The position numbers and the translations under genes are program-made. The notes below the pieces were generated by a model that saw only the letters and a program-made list of their open reading frames with translations, did no database searches and had not been told where the DNA came from. From UBA6623 sp965238125 (lineage in GTDB: Bacteria; Acidobacteriota; Terriglobia; Bryobacterales; UBA6623): a DNA stretch of 64,000 nucleotides. This document shows, piece by piece, positions 44,888 through 54,900 of this stretch. The stretch lies in NCBI GenBank assembly GCA_965238125.1, contig OZ250179.1, positions 744,001 through 808,000 on the forward strand, in the 5' to 3' direction. Position 1 is the stretch's first letter. The number at the start of each line of letters is the position of its first letter.

Positions 44888-46747
44888 ATGTGCGGAATTG
44901 TCGGCTACATCGGTCCTAGTGAAGCCGCGCCCATCCTGGTCGACAGCCTGCGGCGACTCGAATACCGCGGCTACGATTCGGCCGGGCTTGCGGTCGGCGC
45001 CAACGGCGACGGGCTCGAGGTAAGGCGTGCCGCCGGGAAGCTGCGCAACCTCGAGGAAGCACTGCGCCTGCAACCGGTCGGCGGCACTTACGGTATCGGG
45101 CACACCCGCTGGGCGACGCACGGGCGTCCGACCGAAGAGAACGCCCATCCGCATCGAGACTCCAGCGGCGATATCGTTGTCGTTCACAACGGCATCGTCG
45201 AAAACTACCTGACACTCAAGGCGGAGCTCGAGCAGGCCGGGCGTGAGTTGACCACCGATACCGACACGGAAGTCATCGCCCACCTGGTCGCCGAATTCAG
45301 TCACGAGGGCACCCCCCTCGAGGAAGCCCTGCGGCTGGCGATACGGAAGCTGCAAGGCGTCTTCGCCCTGGCCGCGATTTCCCGCCGCGACCCGAACAAG
45401 ATCGTGGCCGCCCGCAACGGCCCGCCGGCGGTCGTCGGCATCGGCGGCGACGAATACTTCGTGGCTTCCGATGTTCCCGCCATTCTCCATCACACCCGCG
45501 ACATGTTCTTTCTCGCCGACGGCGACATCGCGGTGTTGACGCCGCAGGGCGTGCGGGTGACGGACTTCGAGGGCCGCTCGACGAACCGCGCCGTCCAACA
45601 CATCTTGTGGGATCCGGTCATGGCGGAAAAGGGAGGCTACCGGCACTTCATGCTCAAGGAAGTGTTCGAGCAGCCGCGCGCGGTTCGCGACACTTTGCTG
45701 GGCCGCATCGGCCGCGGATCGGGCGAGGTCTTTCTCGACGAGATGGAGATCACCGAGCCCGAGTTCGCGGCCGTCGAACACGTCCGTATGGTCGCGTGCG
45801 GCACCTCCTGGCACGCCGCGTTGGCCGCGAAATTCATGATCGAGCGGCTCGCCGGCGTTCCAGTGGACGTGGACTACGGCAGTGAGTTCCGCTACCGCGA
45901 CCCGATCTTGAGCGAAAAAACTCTCACCGTTCTGATCAGCCAGTCCGGGGAAACCGCCGACACGCTGGCGGCAGAGCGCGAGGCGATCCGAAAAGGTTCG
46001 AAGACCTTGGCGATTTGCAACGTGCTGGGGTCGATGTTGACGCGCGAAGCCGGAGGCACGCTTTATACCCATGCGGGACCGGAGATCGGTGTTGCTTCCA
46101 CCAAGGCTTTCACCTGCCAGTTAACCGCGCTGTTTTTGTTGGCGCTTTATCTGGGCCGCCTCAAGGGTAGGCTCGAACCGCCCGCGGCCAAGCAAGCGAT
46201 TGACGAGTTGCTCCTGATTCCGAGCAAACTCGAAGCGGTTCTCAACAACGACGCCCACTGCGAGGCCCTGGCGCGGACCCTCTACCGCGCCCAAGACTTC
46301 CTCTTCCTTGGGCGCGGCGTCCACTACCCGATTGCTCTCGAAGGCGCTTTGAAGCTCAAGGAAATTTCCTACATCCACGCCGAGGGGTACCCGGCGGGCG
46401 AAATGAAACACGGCCCCAACGCGCTGATTGACGAGGATCTGCCTGTCGTCGCAATCGCCACCCAGGACCCGGCCGACGCGAGCAGTCGCCTACGTTATGA
46501 AAAGACGCTTGCCAACATCAAGGAAGTTCAGGCCCGCCAAGGCCGCGTGATCGCGCTGGCCACGCAACACGATCAGACTATCGGCGGTTTTGTCGAAGAC
46601 GTGATCGAAGTGCCGCCGGCGCCGGAATTGCTGCTGCCCATCCTCGAGATCGTTCCGCTGCAGCTGCTGGCTTATCACGTCGGGGTGCTTCGAGGCTGCG
46701 ATGTCGATCAGCCGCGTAACTTGGCCAAGAGCGTGACGGTCGAGTAG
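44888..46747 (+). CDS. glmS: Glutamine-fructose-6-phosphate aminotransferase (isomerizing)
   Basis: 619 residues. Makes glucosamine-6-phosphate, the first step to UDP-GlcNAc. N-terminal nucleophile Cys in MCGIVGYIGP, glutamine-site HTRWATHGRPTEENAHPH, then two SIS sugar-isomerase domains (VACGTSWHAALAAKFM; LGRGVHYPIALEGALKLKE) and the C-terminal QPRNLAKSVTVE. No glmS ribozyme space exists upstream: only 6 bases separate it from purS. Confidence 0.97.
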   Translation: MCGIVGYIGPSEAAPILVDSLRRLEYRGYDSAGLAVGANGDGLEVRRAAGKLRNLEEALRLQPVGGTYGIGHTRWATHGRPTEENAHPHRDSSGDIVVVHNGIVENYLTLKAELEQAGRELTTDTDTEVIAHLVAEFSHEGTPLEEALRLAIRKLQGVFALAAISRRDPNKIVAARNGPPAVVGIGGDEYFVASDVPAILHHTRDMFFLADGDIAVLTPQGVRVTDFEGRSTNRAVQHILWDPVMAEKGGYRHFMLKEVFEQPRAVRDTLLGRIGRGSGEVFLDEMEITEPEFAAVEHVRMVACGTSWHAALAAKFMIERLAGVPVDVDYGSEFRYRDPILSEKTLTVLISQSGETADTLAAEREAIRKGSKTLAICNVLGSMLTREAGGTLYTHAGPEIGVASTKAFTCQLTALFLLALYLGRLKGRLEPPAAKQAIDELLLIPSKLEAVLNNDAHCEALARTLYRAQDFLFLGRGVHYPIALEGALKLKEISYIHAEGYPAGEMKHGPNALIDEDLPVVAIATQDPADASSRLRYEKTLANIKEVQARQGRVIALATQHDQTIGGFVEDVIEVPPAPELLLPILEIVPLQLLAYHVGVLRGCDVDQPRNLAKSVTVE

Positions 46748-46766
46748 CGGCTTGCCGGAACAGTCG

Positions 46767-48347
46767 ATGGTGTCCTTTGCTGTTGCCGCTTTTGCCTCGC
46801 TGCCGAAGCACGCCCCGGTTGATGTGCCGGCATCGATCTTGCCTCCACGCCCCAGCCGACCCGCACGGTATCCCGTTGTGGTTTTCGCCGCCTGTCTGAT
46901 CGTGGCGGCGTCCGCCGGCGGGTCCGAGTTTCCCGATTTCGCGGCCGCAAAACACTTGCCGGCCCAGGTCAACCGCTCTCCCTCGATCGAAGAAAACCTC
47001 CGCGTCGTCTGCGACGAGTTGGGGGGACGACTGCCCGGTTCCCCGGCCATGCGGCGGGCGGTCGAGTGGGCCGTCGGCGCCTTCCGGCAAGCCGGCGTCG
47101 ACGACGTTCATACCGAAACTTTTTCGATGCCCTCGGCCTGGCGGGAAGGGTTGGTCCGTATCGAAATCACCGCCCCCGTTGCCTTTCAAGTTCCGGGCGT
47201 ATCCTCCGCTTGGTCGCCCGCAACTCCCCCCGAGGGCATCGACGCCGAAGTGATCGACGGCGGCAGCGGGACGACCGGTCGCATTCTGCGCATGAAAGAG
47301 AAAGCGCGGGGCAAGATCTTGCTGATCCGCTCGCAGGTGGTCGCAACGTTTCAAGATCTGGCCAACGAGCAACGGGACGCCACAATTGCCTTGAGGGAAG
47401 CCGCGCGGGTGGGCGCCGCCGCGGTACTGTTTACCTCAACCCGCCCCAACGGTCTGCTCTACCGCCATATCAACGTCATCGACGGCCGGCTCGACCCGAT
47501 CCCGAGTGCGCTCGTCTCTAGGGAACAGGGGCTGCGCATTTTGCGTCTGCTCGAAGCCGGGCGCGAAGTCCGCATGCGCCTATCGTTGCCGAATGAAACC
47601 GGCGGGCCTTTTGAGCAGCGCAATGTCGTCGCCGAAATTCGGGGCCGCGAGAAGCCCGACGAGGTCGTCATTCTCGGAGGCCATCTCGATTCCTGGGACC
47701 TTGGGACCGGGTGCCTCGACAACGGTTGCAATGTCGTGCTGATTATCGAGGTCGCCCGCGCCGTGGTCGCCGCGAAGCTGCGCCCCCGCCGGACTCTCCG
47801 CTTTATCTTGTTCGGCGGGGAGGAACAGGGCTTGTTCGGGTCGCTCGGTTACGTCCGCTCACACCGCGAAGAACTCGACTCCATCGCCGCCGTCGTCATC
47901 CACGACATGGGCATCGGCAAGATCAAGGGCTATTCGTTCAACGGTCGGCACGAGTTGGAAGAAGGACTCCGCGAAGCCATGGCCCCCCTCGACGGCCGCG
48001 GCGCGGACGACCACGGCGCCACGGCTTTTCTCGGTACCGACCACTTCGACTTTCTGCTCGAGGGGATTCCCGCTCTCGTCGCGATGCAGGAGACCGAAGA
48101 TTACGTCCCCGTTTATCACTCCAGCGCCGACACGCTCGACAAAGTCAGTGTGCGCGAACTCAAAGACCGTGCCGCGATCGCCGCCGTGACGGTCTACAAC
48201 ATCGCGGATCGGCCCAAACGCCTCGGCCGGCGTCTCTCGCGCGAAGACGTTCAATTCCTGCTCGAGGACACCGGCCTCGACGACCAAATGAAATTTCTCG
48301 AAGTCTGGGAAGACTGGGAGCAAGGTCGCCGCGGCCGCGCCCGTTAG
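46767..48347 (+). CDS. M28-family metallopeptidase with PA domain
   Basis: About 526 residues from the ATG at 46767; a TTG at 46752 is also possible. An N-terminal hydrophobic segment (YPVVVFAACLIVAASAGG) suggests export. A PA-type insert (about 120-260) precedes the di-zinc aminopeptidase core: GGHLDSWDLGTGCLDNGCN (His and bridging Asp), FGGEEQGLFGS (catalytic Glu pair), VVIHDMGIG (Asp) and VYHSSADTLDKV (His). Likely releases amino acids from peptides in the periplasm or outside. Confidence 0.9.
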   Translation: MVSFAVAAFASLPKHAPVDVPASILPPRPSRPARYPVVVFAACLIVAASAGGSEFPDFAAAKHLPAQVNRSPSIEENLRVVCDELGGRLPGSPAMRRAVEWAVGAFRQAGVDDVHTETFSMPSAWREGLVRIEITAPVAFQVPGVSSAWSPATPPEGIDAEVIDGGSGTTGRILRMKEKARGKILLIRSQVVATFQDLANEQRDATIALREAARVGAAAVLFTSTRPNGLLYRHINVIDGRLDPIPSALVSREQGLRILRLLEAGREVRMRLSLPNETGGPFEQRNVVAEIRGREKPDEVVILGGHLDSWDLGTGCLDNGCNVVLIIEVARAVVAAKLRPRRTLRFILFGGEEQGLFGSLGYVRSHREELDSIAAVVIHDMGIGKIKGYSFNGRHELEEGLREAMAPLDGRGADDHGATAFLGTDHFDFLLEGIPALVAMQETEDYVPVYHSSADTLDKVSVRELKDRAAIAAVTVYNIADRPKRLGRRLSREDVQFLLEDTGLDDQMKFLEVWEDWEQGRRGRAR

Positions 48348-48896
48348 CACGCCGGGGAGCTCCGCTCGATCCGGAAGCAGAGAAATTCCGAGCCGTTGCC
48401 GGAATGAAAGCCGCGGACGCGGAAGGGGAACTGATCCGGGAGGTCTACTCAAACGATGGATCCGCGGCGGGTCCGGGAGCCGACGGGGGGGTCGGCGGCG
48501 GTCTTCAAGATATGGTCGTCTTGGTGCGGAGAGGGGGAGAACCCCCAGCCCATATTTGACCTCGGCGATGACGATTTCGACGCGTTGCTGGTTTGCGGCA
48601 TGATCGAACATGTCGGGTACAGGAACTATCGCACTCTGGCCCGACCTAGCCGAGAAAGTCCGCACCGGCGAGATCAGCCAAGTCGCGGCCACCCGCCGGA
48701 TGAAGAAGGACGCGTTCGGCGATGTCGCCGAGATCCCCGGCCTTCCGAGGCTCCGCCCCCGGTTCAAAATTTGGTGTACGCATTAGTCGAGGGGCGATGC
48801 CGAACCGCCAAAACACTCTGGCTTTCGGCGTGTCCATTTTGGGTCCCGAGCCGGATAGGACCCGCTCGTGATGGGACCCGGCCGGAACCTGGAAGC
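48348..48896 (+). other. Decayed foreign DNA, no intact gene
   Basis: About 550 bp after the M28 gene. A plus-strand frame from 48456 gives MDPRRVREPTGGSAAVFKIW then SSWCGEGENPQPIFDLGDDDFDALL, which looks protein-like but matches no family I know. A different frame (about 48625-48780) reads LAEKVRTGEISQVAATRRMKKD. Both are broken. This is probably the worn left part of an integrated island. Confidence 0.4.
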
Positions 48897-49391
48897 GTGC
48901 GACGAGCGGAGCTGATCCGGCTCCAGCTCAGCGACATCAACAGCAAGCGCATGGTCGTTCACGTCCGCGGCGGCAAGGGCCGCAAAGACCGCGACGTCAT
49001 GCTCAGCCCACAGTTGCTCGTCTCCTTAAGGACCTACCTTCGAAGGCTGCATCGCAGACCGAAACAGTGGTTGTTCCCAGGAGGCGCCTGGCACACCGGC
49101 GATGATCCGATCAGCGTCAATGTGCCCTGGAACGCTTGTCATCAAGCCGCCCAGCGGGCCGGCATTGACAAGCCCGTTCATCCGCACACTCTGCGTCATT
49201 GCTTCGCCACGCATCTGTTGGAGGCCGGGGCGGACTTGCGCACCATCCAGATCCTGCTGGGGCATCGTGACCTCGAAGAGACGGCACTCTAGCTGCATCT
49301 TTCCGCGCATCATCTCAGCACGGTCGCGAGTCCGCCGGACTCCTTAGAGCTGACCTCATCGAGAAAGCAAGATCCCGGACGCAAGTAGATG
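48897..49391 (+). pseudogene. Tyrosine recombinase remnant (C-terminal domain)
   Basis: VRRAELIRLQLSDINSKRMV, then GGKGRKDRDVMLSP, HPHTLRHCFATHLLEAGADL and IQILLGHRDLEETAL. Catalytic Lys, the HxLRH block (HTLRHCFATH) and the LGH motif are visible. A stop (TAG, 49290-49292) falls exactly where the catalytic Tyr (TALY or TTIY) should be. The frame continues behind it (LHLSAHHLSTVASPPDSLEL) to 49391. The N-terminal domain is missing, so the gene is dead. Confidence 0.8.
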
Positions 49392-49393
49392 CC

Positions 49394-49669
49394 ACGATCC
49401 GGCACGGCTTCAAGTGTTTCGGCAAGCGCTTGCGTGTTGCGTTCTTCGCTCCAGCAACACGGATGAACCCCGAGACCGAGCGGCGCTACAAGGCCAATCG
49501 CTTGACGGTGACAAGACAGCTCCAGTACAGCTCCAAGCACACGAACTCCCTCGACGTGACGCTCAGTCTGAATGGGCTCCCGATCGCCACGGCGGAGTTG
49601 AAAAACCCACTGAGCGGTGGGACAATTGGGACACTTGCAGCCATCGAACTCATTGTGGCGCAGCACTAA
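49394..49669 (+). pseudogene. Type I restriction endonuclease R subunit (hsdR), internal fragment
   Basis: RHGFKCFGKRLRVAFFAPAT, MNPETERRYKANRLTVTRQL, NSLDVTLSLNGLPIATAELK and NPLSGGTIG match the N-terminal nuclease region of HsdR, with the ELK part of the PD-(D/E)xK site. The rest of the roughly 1,000-residue protein is absent and the frame stops at 49669. Confidence 0.72.
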
Positions 49670-49696
49670 GCGGCACAGCCTAGGACGGTACTCTAC

Positions 49697-49744
49697 GGTT
49701 TCCTAAACTGCGGGTCGTCGGTTCGAGTCCGACCCGTGGTTCCA
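49697..49744 (+). repeat. 3' half of tRNA-Arg(CCT): likely attachment-site scar
   Basis: Contains an anticodon loop TTCCTAA (anticodon CCT), variable loop, a perfect T arm (GTCGG TTCGAGT CCGAC), the 3' acceptor strand CCGTGGT, a T discriminator and CCA (49742-49744). No 5' half (expected to start ACCACGG) lies upstream. This is the footprint left when an integrative element targets a tRNA 3' end. The intact partner is not in the window. Confidence 0.75.
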
Positions 49745-49775
49745 GTCTCTCTTCCTTTGAGTTGTGGATGCACGC

Positions 49776-50405
49776 CTAGGCGAAGCGCCTTCGCAGGTCG
49801 GCGATCTGGTCGTCGGTTAATAGGCGCAAGTTCTCGCCTCGCAGCAGAAAGTAGAGTCTTGCCGTCTCCTCGAGTTCTTCGGCGCGGTCGGCCGCCTCGC
49901 TCAAGGATTCGCCCAGGCAGATCGAGCCGTGATTGCGCAACAGCAGCGTCTTGTTGCCCGGCGCGGCCCCGGCGACGGCGTTCGCCAGTTCGTCGGATCC
50001 GGGCGGGAAGTAGGGTACGATGCCGATCGGGGCGACCCGCATGAAGTAGTAGGGCGTCAGCGGCGGCAAGGGCTGTGCCGGGTCGATCTCTTCCAAGCAC
50101 GACAACGCGACCGTGTAGGTCGAATGCAGGTGCACGACCGCCCGGCATACGTCGCCGTTCGCGCGGTAGCACCCGAGGTGAAACGGGTATTCCTTCGAGG
50201 GGCGGTTGTCGTTCAGCGTGTTTCCGTCCAGATCGACCTTCGCCAGATTCTCGGGGGTCAGGCCTCGCAGGGGCTTGCCCGTGGGAGTCAACCAGACCGA
50301 GTCCCCGTCGCGCACGCTCAAGTTGCCGGTCGAGCCGAACGCGTAGCCGCGCGCGAAGAAACTTTCGGCCAGCTCACACAGTTCCGCCGGCGTCGGATCG
50401 GTCAT
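49776..50405 (-). CDS. otnC: Class II aldolase, 3-oxo-tetronate 4-phosphate decarboxylase type
   Basis: 209 residues, class II aldolase/adducin fold. ARGYAFGSTGNLSVRDGD near the start, zinc ligands in VVHLHSTYTVALSC (HxH) and LLLRNHGSICLGESLSEA (His). Its gene overlaps otnK by four bases (50402-50405), so they are translationally coupled. OtnK and OtnC act in sequence on four-carbon sugar acids: phosphorylation, then decarboxylation to a triose phosphate. Assignment rests on this pairing; alone it could be a fuculose-phosphate aldolase. Confidence 0.8.
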   Translation of the reverse strand: MTDPTPAELCELAESFFARGYAFGSTGNLSVRDGDSVWLTPTGKPLRGLTPENLAKVDLDGNTLNDNRPSKEYPFHLGCYRANGDVCRAVVHLHSTYTVALSCLEEIDPAQPLPPLTPYYFMRVAPIGIVPYFPPGSDELANAVAGAAPGNKTLLLRNHGSICLGESLSEAADRAEELEETARLYFLLRGENLRLLTDDQIADLRRRFA

Positions 50406-51712
50406 AGCGAATTCAAATAGTCGGCGGCTTTCGAAAAGAAGTCGGGTCCGCCGAAATTGCCGCTTTTCAAGGCTAAGGCGGTTCGGGGCTCGCCGATCGA
50501 AAGCAGCGCCGGCACGCCGGGGTCGAGCGTATCGAGCACCTCGACCGCGCGAACGTCGACCGCCTCAAGCACGGCGCCCGCTGTTTCTCCGCCGGCGGCG
50601 ATGATGCGTCGGACGCCCGCGTCGAGGGCCCGTTTCGCCAGCTCACCAAAAAGCTTCTCAATAGCAAGACGGACGGCTTCGGCAGCATGGCCGGCCGCGG
50701 CTGCCTCGTCGAGCGTCGCTTGGCGCTCGTCGGGGCCGGCACTGGAGTACACGATCATGCTCCCGTCGCGCGACAAGCCGCCTTGGATACCGGCCGCCAG
50801 CCGATCGACCTCCGCCGGGGCGTCGCGGGCCAGAGACGCGACACGGACCTGCATCTTCTCACCCCCGTACTTCTCGATCTGTCCCAGCGTCGCTTCGGAA
50901 CAACTGCCCGACAGGACCAGGGTTCCCGCTTGCGAGGCGTGAAGCTTGTCGAGCCTTCGTTCCGCCGCCCGCAACGTTCCCTGGTCGCGCCAAACTTCGG
51001 GCAGCTTCATGCCCAGGCCGCTGCCGCCGGTGATGAGCGGCAGGTGGGCGCACGCTTGGGCGACCGACATCAGGTCGCGGTCGTTGAGAGCGTCAACCAG
51101 GGCAATCCGCACGCCGTCACCCCTCAACTGCTCGATCTTCCCACGAATCACCTCGGGGCCCTGGCTGACCATCGGCCAATCGATCAAGCCGACGCGCTTG
51201 TCGGTCTGCCGTTGGAGGTGGCTCACAAGGTTCGGCTCCGTCATCGGATTGAGCGGATGATCCCGCATAGGCGACTCCGACAACAGCTCGCCATGGACGA
51301 ACAGACACCCCATGTACTGCGTGCGGCCGTTGATCGGCAACGCCGGCAGAGCAATCGTGAAGTCCGCGCCGAGAGCGTCCAACAAGGCGGCCGTAACCGG
51401 ACCAATGTTGCCGCGCTCGGTCGAATCGAAAGTCGAGCAGTACTTGAACTGGATCTGTCGAGCCCCGCACTGTTCGAGCCGATGCAAGGCTTCGAGACTC
51501 AATCGCACCGCGCTCTCTCGGTCGATCGACCGAGATTTCAGCGCGATCACCACGGCGTCGTAGCCGTCCGCGAGGCGCTCAACAAGCGCGTCGTCGGGAA
51601 GCCCCATCGTCTGCACGGTTCTGACGCCTTGCCCGGCCAACATTCCGGCCAGGTCGGAGGCGCCGGTGTAGTCGTCCGCGATAGCTCCGAACAGTAATGC
51701 TCTTCGCGCCAT
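50402..51712 (-). CDS. otnK: Four-carbon acid sugar kinase, 3-oxo-tetronate kinase type
   Basis: 436 residues. N-terminal sugar-binding domain with GAIADDYTGASDLAGML (about 9-25) and TGGSGLGMKLPEVW; C-terminal nucleotide-binding domain with AAGGETAGAVLEAV and FGGPDFF. Phosphorylates a tetronate at the expense of ATP. First gene of the minus-strand otnK-otnC pair. An epimerase or dehydrogenase of the pathway is not adjacent, though an SDR is encoded elsewhere in the window. Confidence 0.85.
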   Translation of the reverse strand: MARRALLFGAIADDYTGASDLAGMLAGQGVRTVQTMGLPDDALVERLADGYDAVVIALKSRSIDRESAVRLSLEALHRLEQCGARQIQFKYCSTFDSTERGNIGPVTAALLDALGADFTIALPALPINGRTQYMGCLFVHGELLSESPMRDHPLNPMTEPNLVSHLQRQTDKRVGLIDWPMVSQGPEVIRGKIEQLRGDGVRIALVDALNDRDLMSVAQACAHLPLITGGSGLGMKLPEVWRDQGTLRAAERRLDKLHASQAGTLVLSGSCSEATLGQIEKYGGEKMQVRVASLARDAPAEVDRLAAGIQGGLSRDGSMIVYSSAGPDERQATLDEAAAAGHAAEAVRLAIEKLFGELAKRALDAGVRRIIAAGGETAGAVLEAVDVRAVEVLDTLDPGVPALLSIGEPRTALALKSGNFGGPDFFSKAADYLNSL

Positions 51713-51928
51713 CTGTTTACCCGCCCCGAAATCAGCCGCGCGTCCTTCCGTGGACTATCGAGCTGGCTTAGGTTGTGGAGTCAGCAATAGACAGCATATA
51801 GAAATCGTGAGGGGCCCGGCGGACGCAAAGCGCGGTCGTCGTTTCGAGGCCGCCCGGCGACTCCGGTTTCAATCGGCTAACAGAGGGGCCTGGCAGCCCG
51901 CGCCGGAAGCGCCCTCTTTGGGCGGACT

Positions 51929-54900
51929 CTACGCCGCTGTTTGCCGGGTCAACTCCGCCAGCTGCTCATCAACGGCGCGGCGGACTTTTTCGATGGACTC
52001 CGCTTTGATGTCTTCGTAGCCGCGAATCTGATCGGGCAGCCCCGCGACATCAGCGGCTAAGTTGAGGTTGTCCTCACGCAACCCGGCCAGCAAAACCTCG
52101 ACCGTGTCGCGGTACCAATCGATCAGCTCGCGTTCCTGTTTGCGAATCGACGCCCTTCCGAAAAGATCAAGCGGCCCGCCTCGCAGGCCCTTGAGCCCGG
52201 CCAGCAATCGCAGAACGGGCCGGAACCACGGGCCCAGGGCAAGTTTCTTCTTGAGCCCCAACGCGCGCAACAGCGGCGGGTGCAGGTGATAGACGATCTT
52301 GCGCGGTGCTTCAAAGCGCTCCCCGGTTTGCCGGTCAAACGTCGGGTCGGTCAACAGTCGCGCCACCTCGTACTCGTCCTTGTACGCCATCAGCTTGTAG
52401 AGATAGCGAGCGACGGCCTCGGTCAGCTGCGTGCTTCCCGGCCGTACGCGATCTTCCACGCCGCGGACCCCTTCCAAGAAATGCTTGTAGCGGTCGGCGT
52501 ATTCGAGGTCTTGGTACCCGATCAAGTCCTCCGCCCGGCGAGCAATCAGCACGTCCAGGGCGTCCCCGTTTTCGTCTTCGAGCGAGACGGCAGGCTGCTC
52601 TTCGCGAATGTACCCGGCGACGCTTTCGGGGTCTTCGCGATACTTACGGCCCCAACGGAAAGCCGCCACATTGCGCTCGACCGCGACGCCGTTGAGGCGA
52701 ATGGCTTGTTCGATCGAAGCGGCGGCCAAGGGCAGTCGTCCGGCCTGATAAGCAATGCCCAACAAGAAAATGTTCGATTGCAGGTGGCTGCCGAAAAGCG
52801 CCTCGGCCGATTTCGAAGCATCGGCGAAGATGTTGTCCCGCGAACGCGTGGCTTGATTGACGACATGCGCCAGGTGCGCTTGGTCGGAAAGCACGGTCAG
52901 TCCTTTCCGCACGGAGTCGGCCGACGGCGTTTGGTGGGTATTGAGAACCGCCGTCGTGCGCTCGGCATCCACCCGTTTCAGCGTGGCCCGCGCGGCCGCT
53001 CCGATAATGTCGAAGCCGAGCAGCAGATCGGTCGCGCCATAACTGATGCGGTTGGCCGCCTCGATCGGCTCGGGGCTGATCGTCAAGTGGGAAAGAACCG
53101 CCCCGCCCTTTTGCGCCAGCCCGGTTTGGTCCAGGGTGATCACATGACGACCGTCGAGCAGCGCCGCCGTCGCCAACAAAGCATTAATAGTCACGACGCC
53201 CGTTCCGCCAATGCCCGGCATCAGAACGTGATAGGGGCCGTCCAAGGGCGCCTTCGCGGCGGGCTCCGCGACGGCGACTTCAGGCAGCTCGGGCAAGGGT
53301 CGGCGTTTGAGGCCCGTTCCCTCGTCGATCATCACGGACACAAAGGACGGGCAATCGCCCATCACGCAGGAATAGTCCGCGTTGCACGAGGATTGGTGCA
53401 CCCGCGTCTTCACTCCGAACTCCGTCTCCACCGGATGCAGCGAAACGCAGTTGGATTGCGTTACGCAGTCGCCGCAGCCCTCGCACACCCGCTCGTTGAT
53501 CATGATGCGGCGAACCGGTTGCGGCAGCCGCCCCCGTGCGCGGCGGCGACGTTTTTCCGCCGCGCACATCTGGTCATAGACCATCGCGCTGACGCCTTGC
53601 CGCCCGCCCAGCTCGGCGAGCACGTCTTCCAAATCTTCACGCGGGCGAACCTCGGTCGACTCGGCGAGCTGCGAGCGGTCTTCGTAGCGCGACAAATCGT
53701 CGGTGAGCAGATAAATCGGACTGACGCCGTCGGCCTCGAGTTCGCGGGTCAGCGCGGGAACGCTCAGGCCTCCCGCCACCTCCTGCCCCCCGGTCATCGC
53801 CACCGCGTCGTTGTAGAGAATTTTGTAAGTGATGTTGACGCCCGCGGCCACGGCGGCATTCACCGCCATGCGACCGGAGTGGAAATACGTCCCCTCGCCG
53901 ATGTTCTGGAAAATATGCTCCCGGTCGGTAAACGGCGCCATGCCGATCCAAGCCGCCCCTTCGCCGCCCATCTGCCCCAGATAGGCCACGCCTCGGTTGT
54001 CCCCAAACCGCGCCGCCATACCGTGGCAGCCGATCCCGCCGCCGGCGATCTGGCCTTCGAGCAGCAGCGTCGAGCGATTATGCGGACACCCCGAGCAATA
54101 GCCCGGCGCGCGGGGCGGCACTTTCTTTTCCCCACTCGGCCCGCGCTCGTCGCGTGCCTCGATGGCCGCGATCCGCCGTTCAATCTCCGGCGTAGGCTCC
54201 AGCCAATGCGCCAAGCAGCGCGAGATCTTCTCGGCGTCCAACTCGCCATGCGCCGGAACGAATGCCTCCCCGTCCCAGTCGGTCTTCCCGTGGACAGCCG
54301 GCCGCGGGTTGGCGTTATAGAGCAGTTCACGAAGCTGCAATTCCAAGAAGCTTCGCTTCTCCTCGAACACAACGACCTGGTGCAGACCCTCGATGAATTC
54401 GTTGATGATCGTCGGCTCCAGCGGATAAACCAACCCCAGCTTGAGAATGCGAATACCCAGCCGGTCGAGCGCCGCTTCGGCGAGGCCGAGATTGCCCAAC
54501 GCGCTCCGCAAATCGTAGTAAGCCTTCCCGGCCGTGACGATGCCGAGCCGGTCGCCTTCGTGCGAAACCTTGATCTCGTTCAGTCCGTTGAGGCGCGCGA
54601 ACTCCCGCGCCGCGACCAGGCGCCGCTCGTGAATTTCCCGTTCCAGCCGCAGCGAATTCGGCACGATCAACCGCGGCTGCATGACCTTTTGATAAGGTTC
54701 CCCGTCGAAGAGCAGTTCGGGTTCCTCGATCGGGCAGCGCTCGGGCGATACCTCGATGGTTCCGCCGCCGTCGCAAACATCGGTCGTCAGTTTCAACCCC
54801 GCCCAAGCTCCCGAGAAACGCGACATCGCAATCCCGTAGAGCCCGTAGTCGAGCACTTCCTGCGTGCTCCCGGCATGCAGCGTGGGGATGCCGAAGTTAT

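Noticed and set aside
44881..44888. glmS ribozyme upstream of glmS
   Set aside because: Only six bases separate purS from glmS, leaving no room for the ribozyme.
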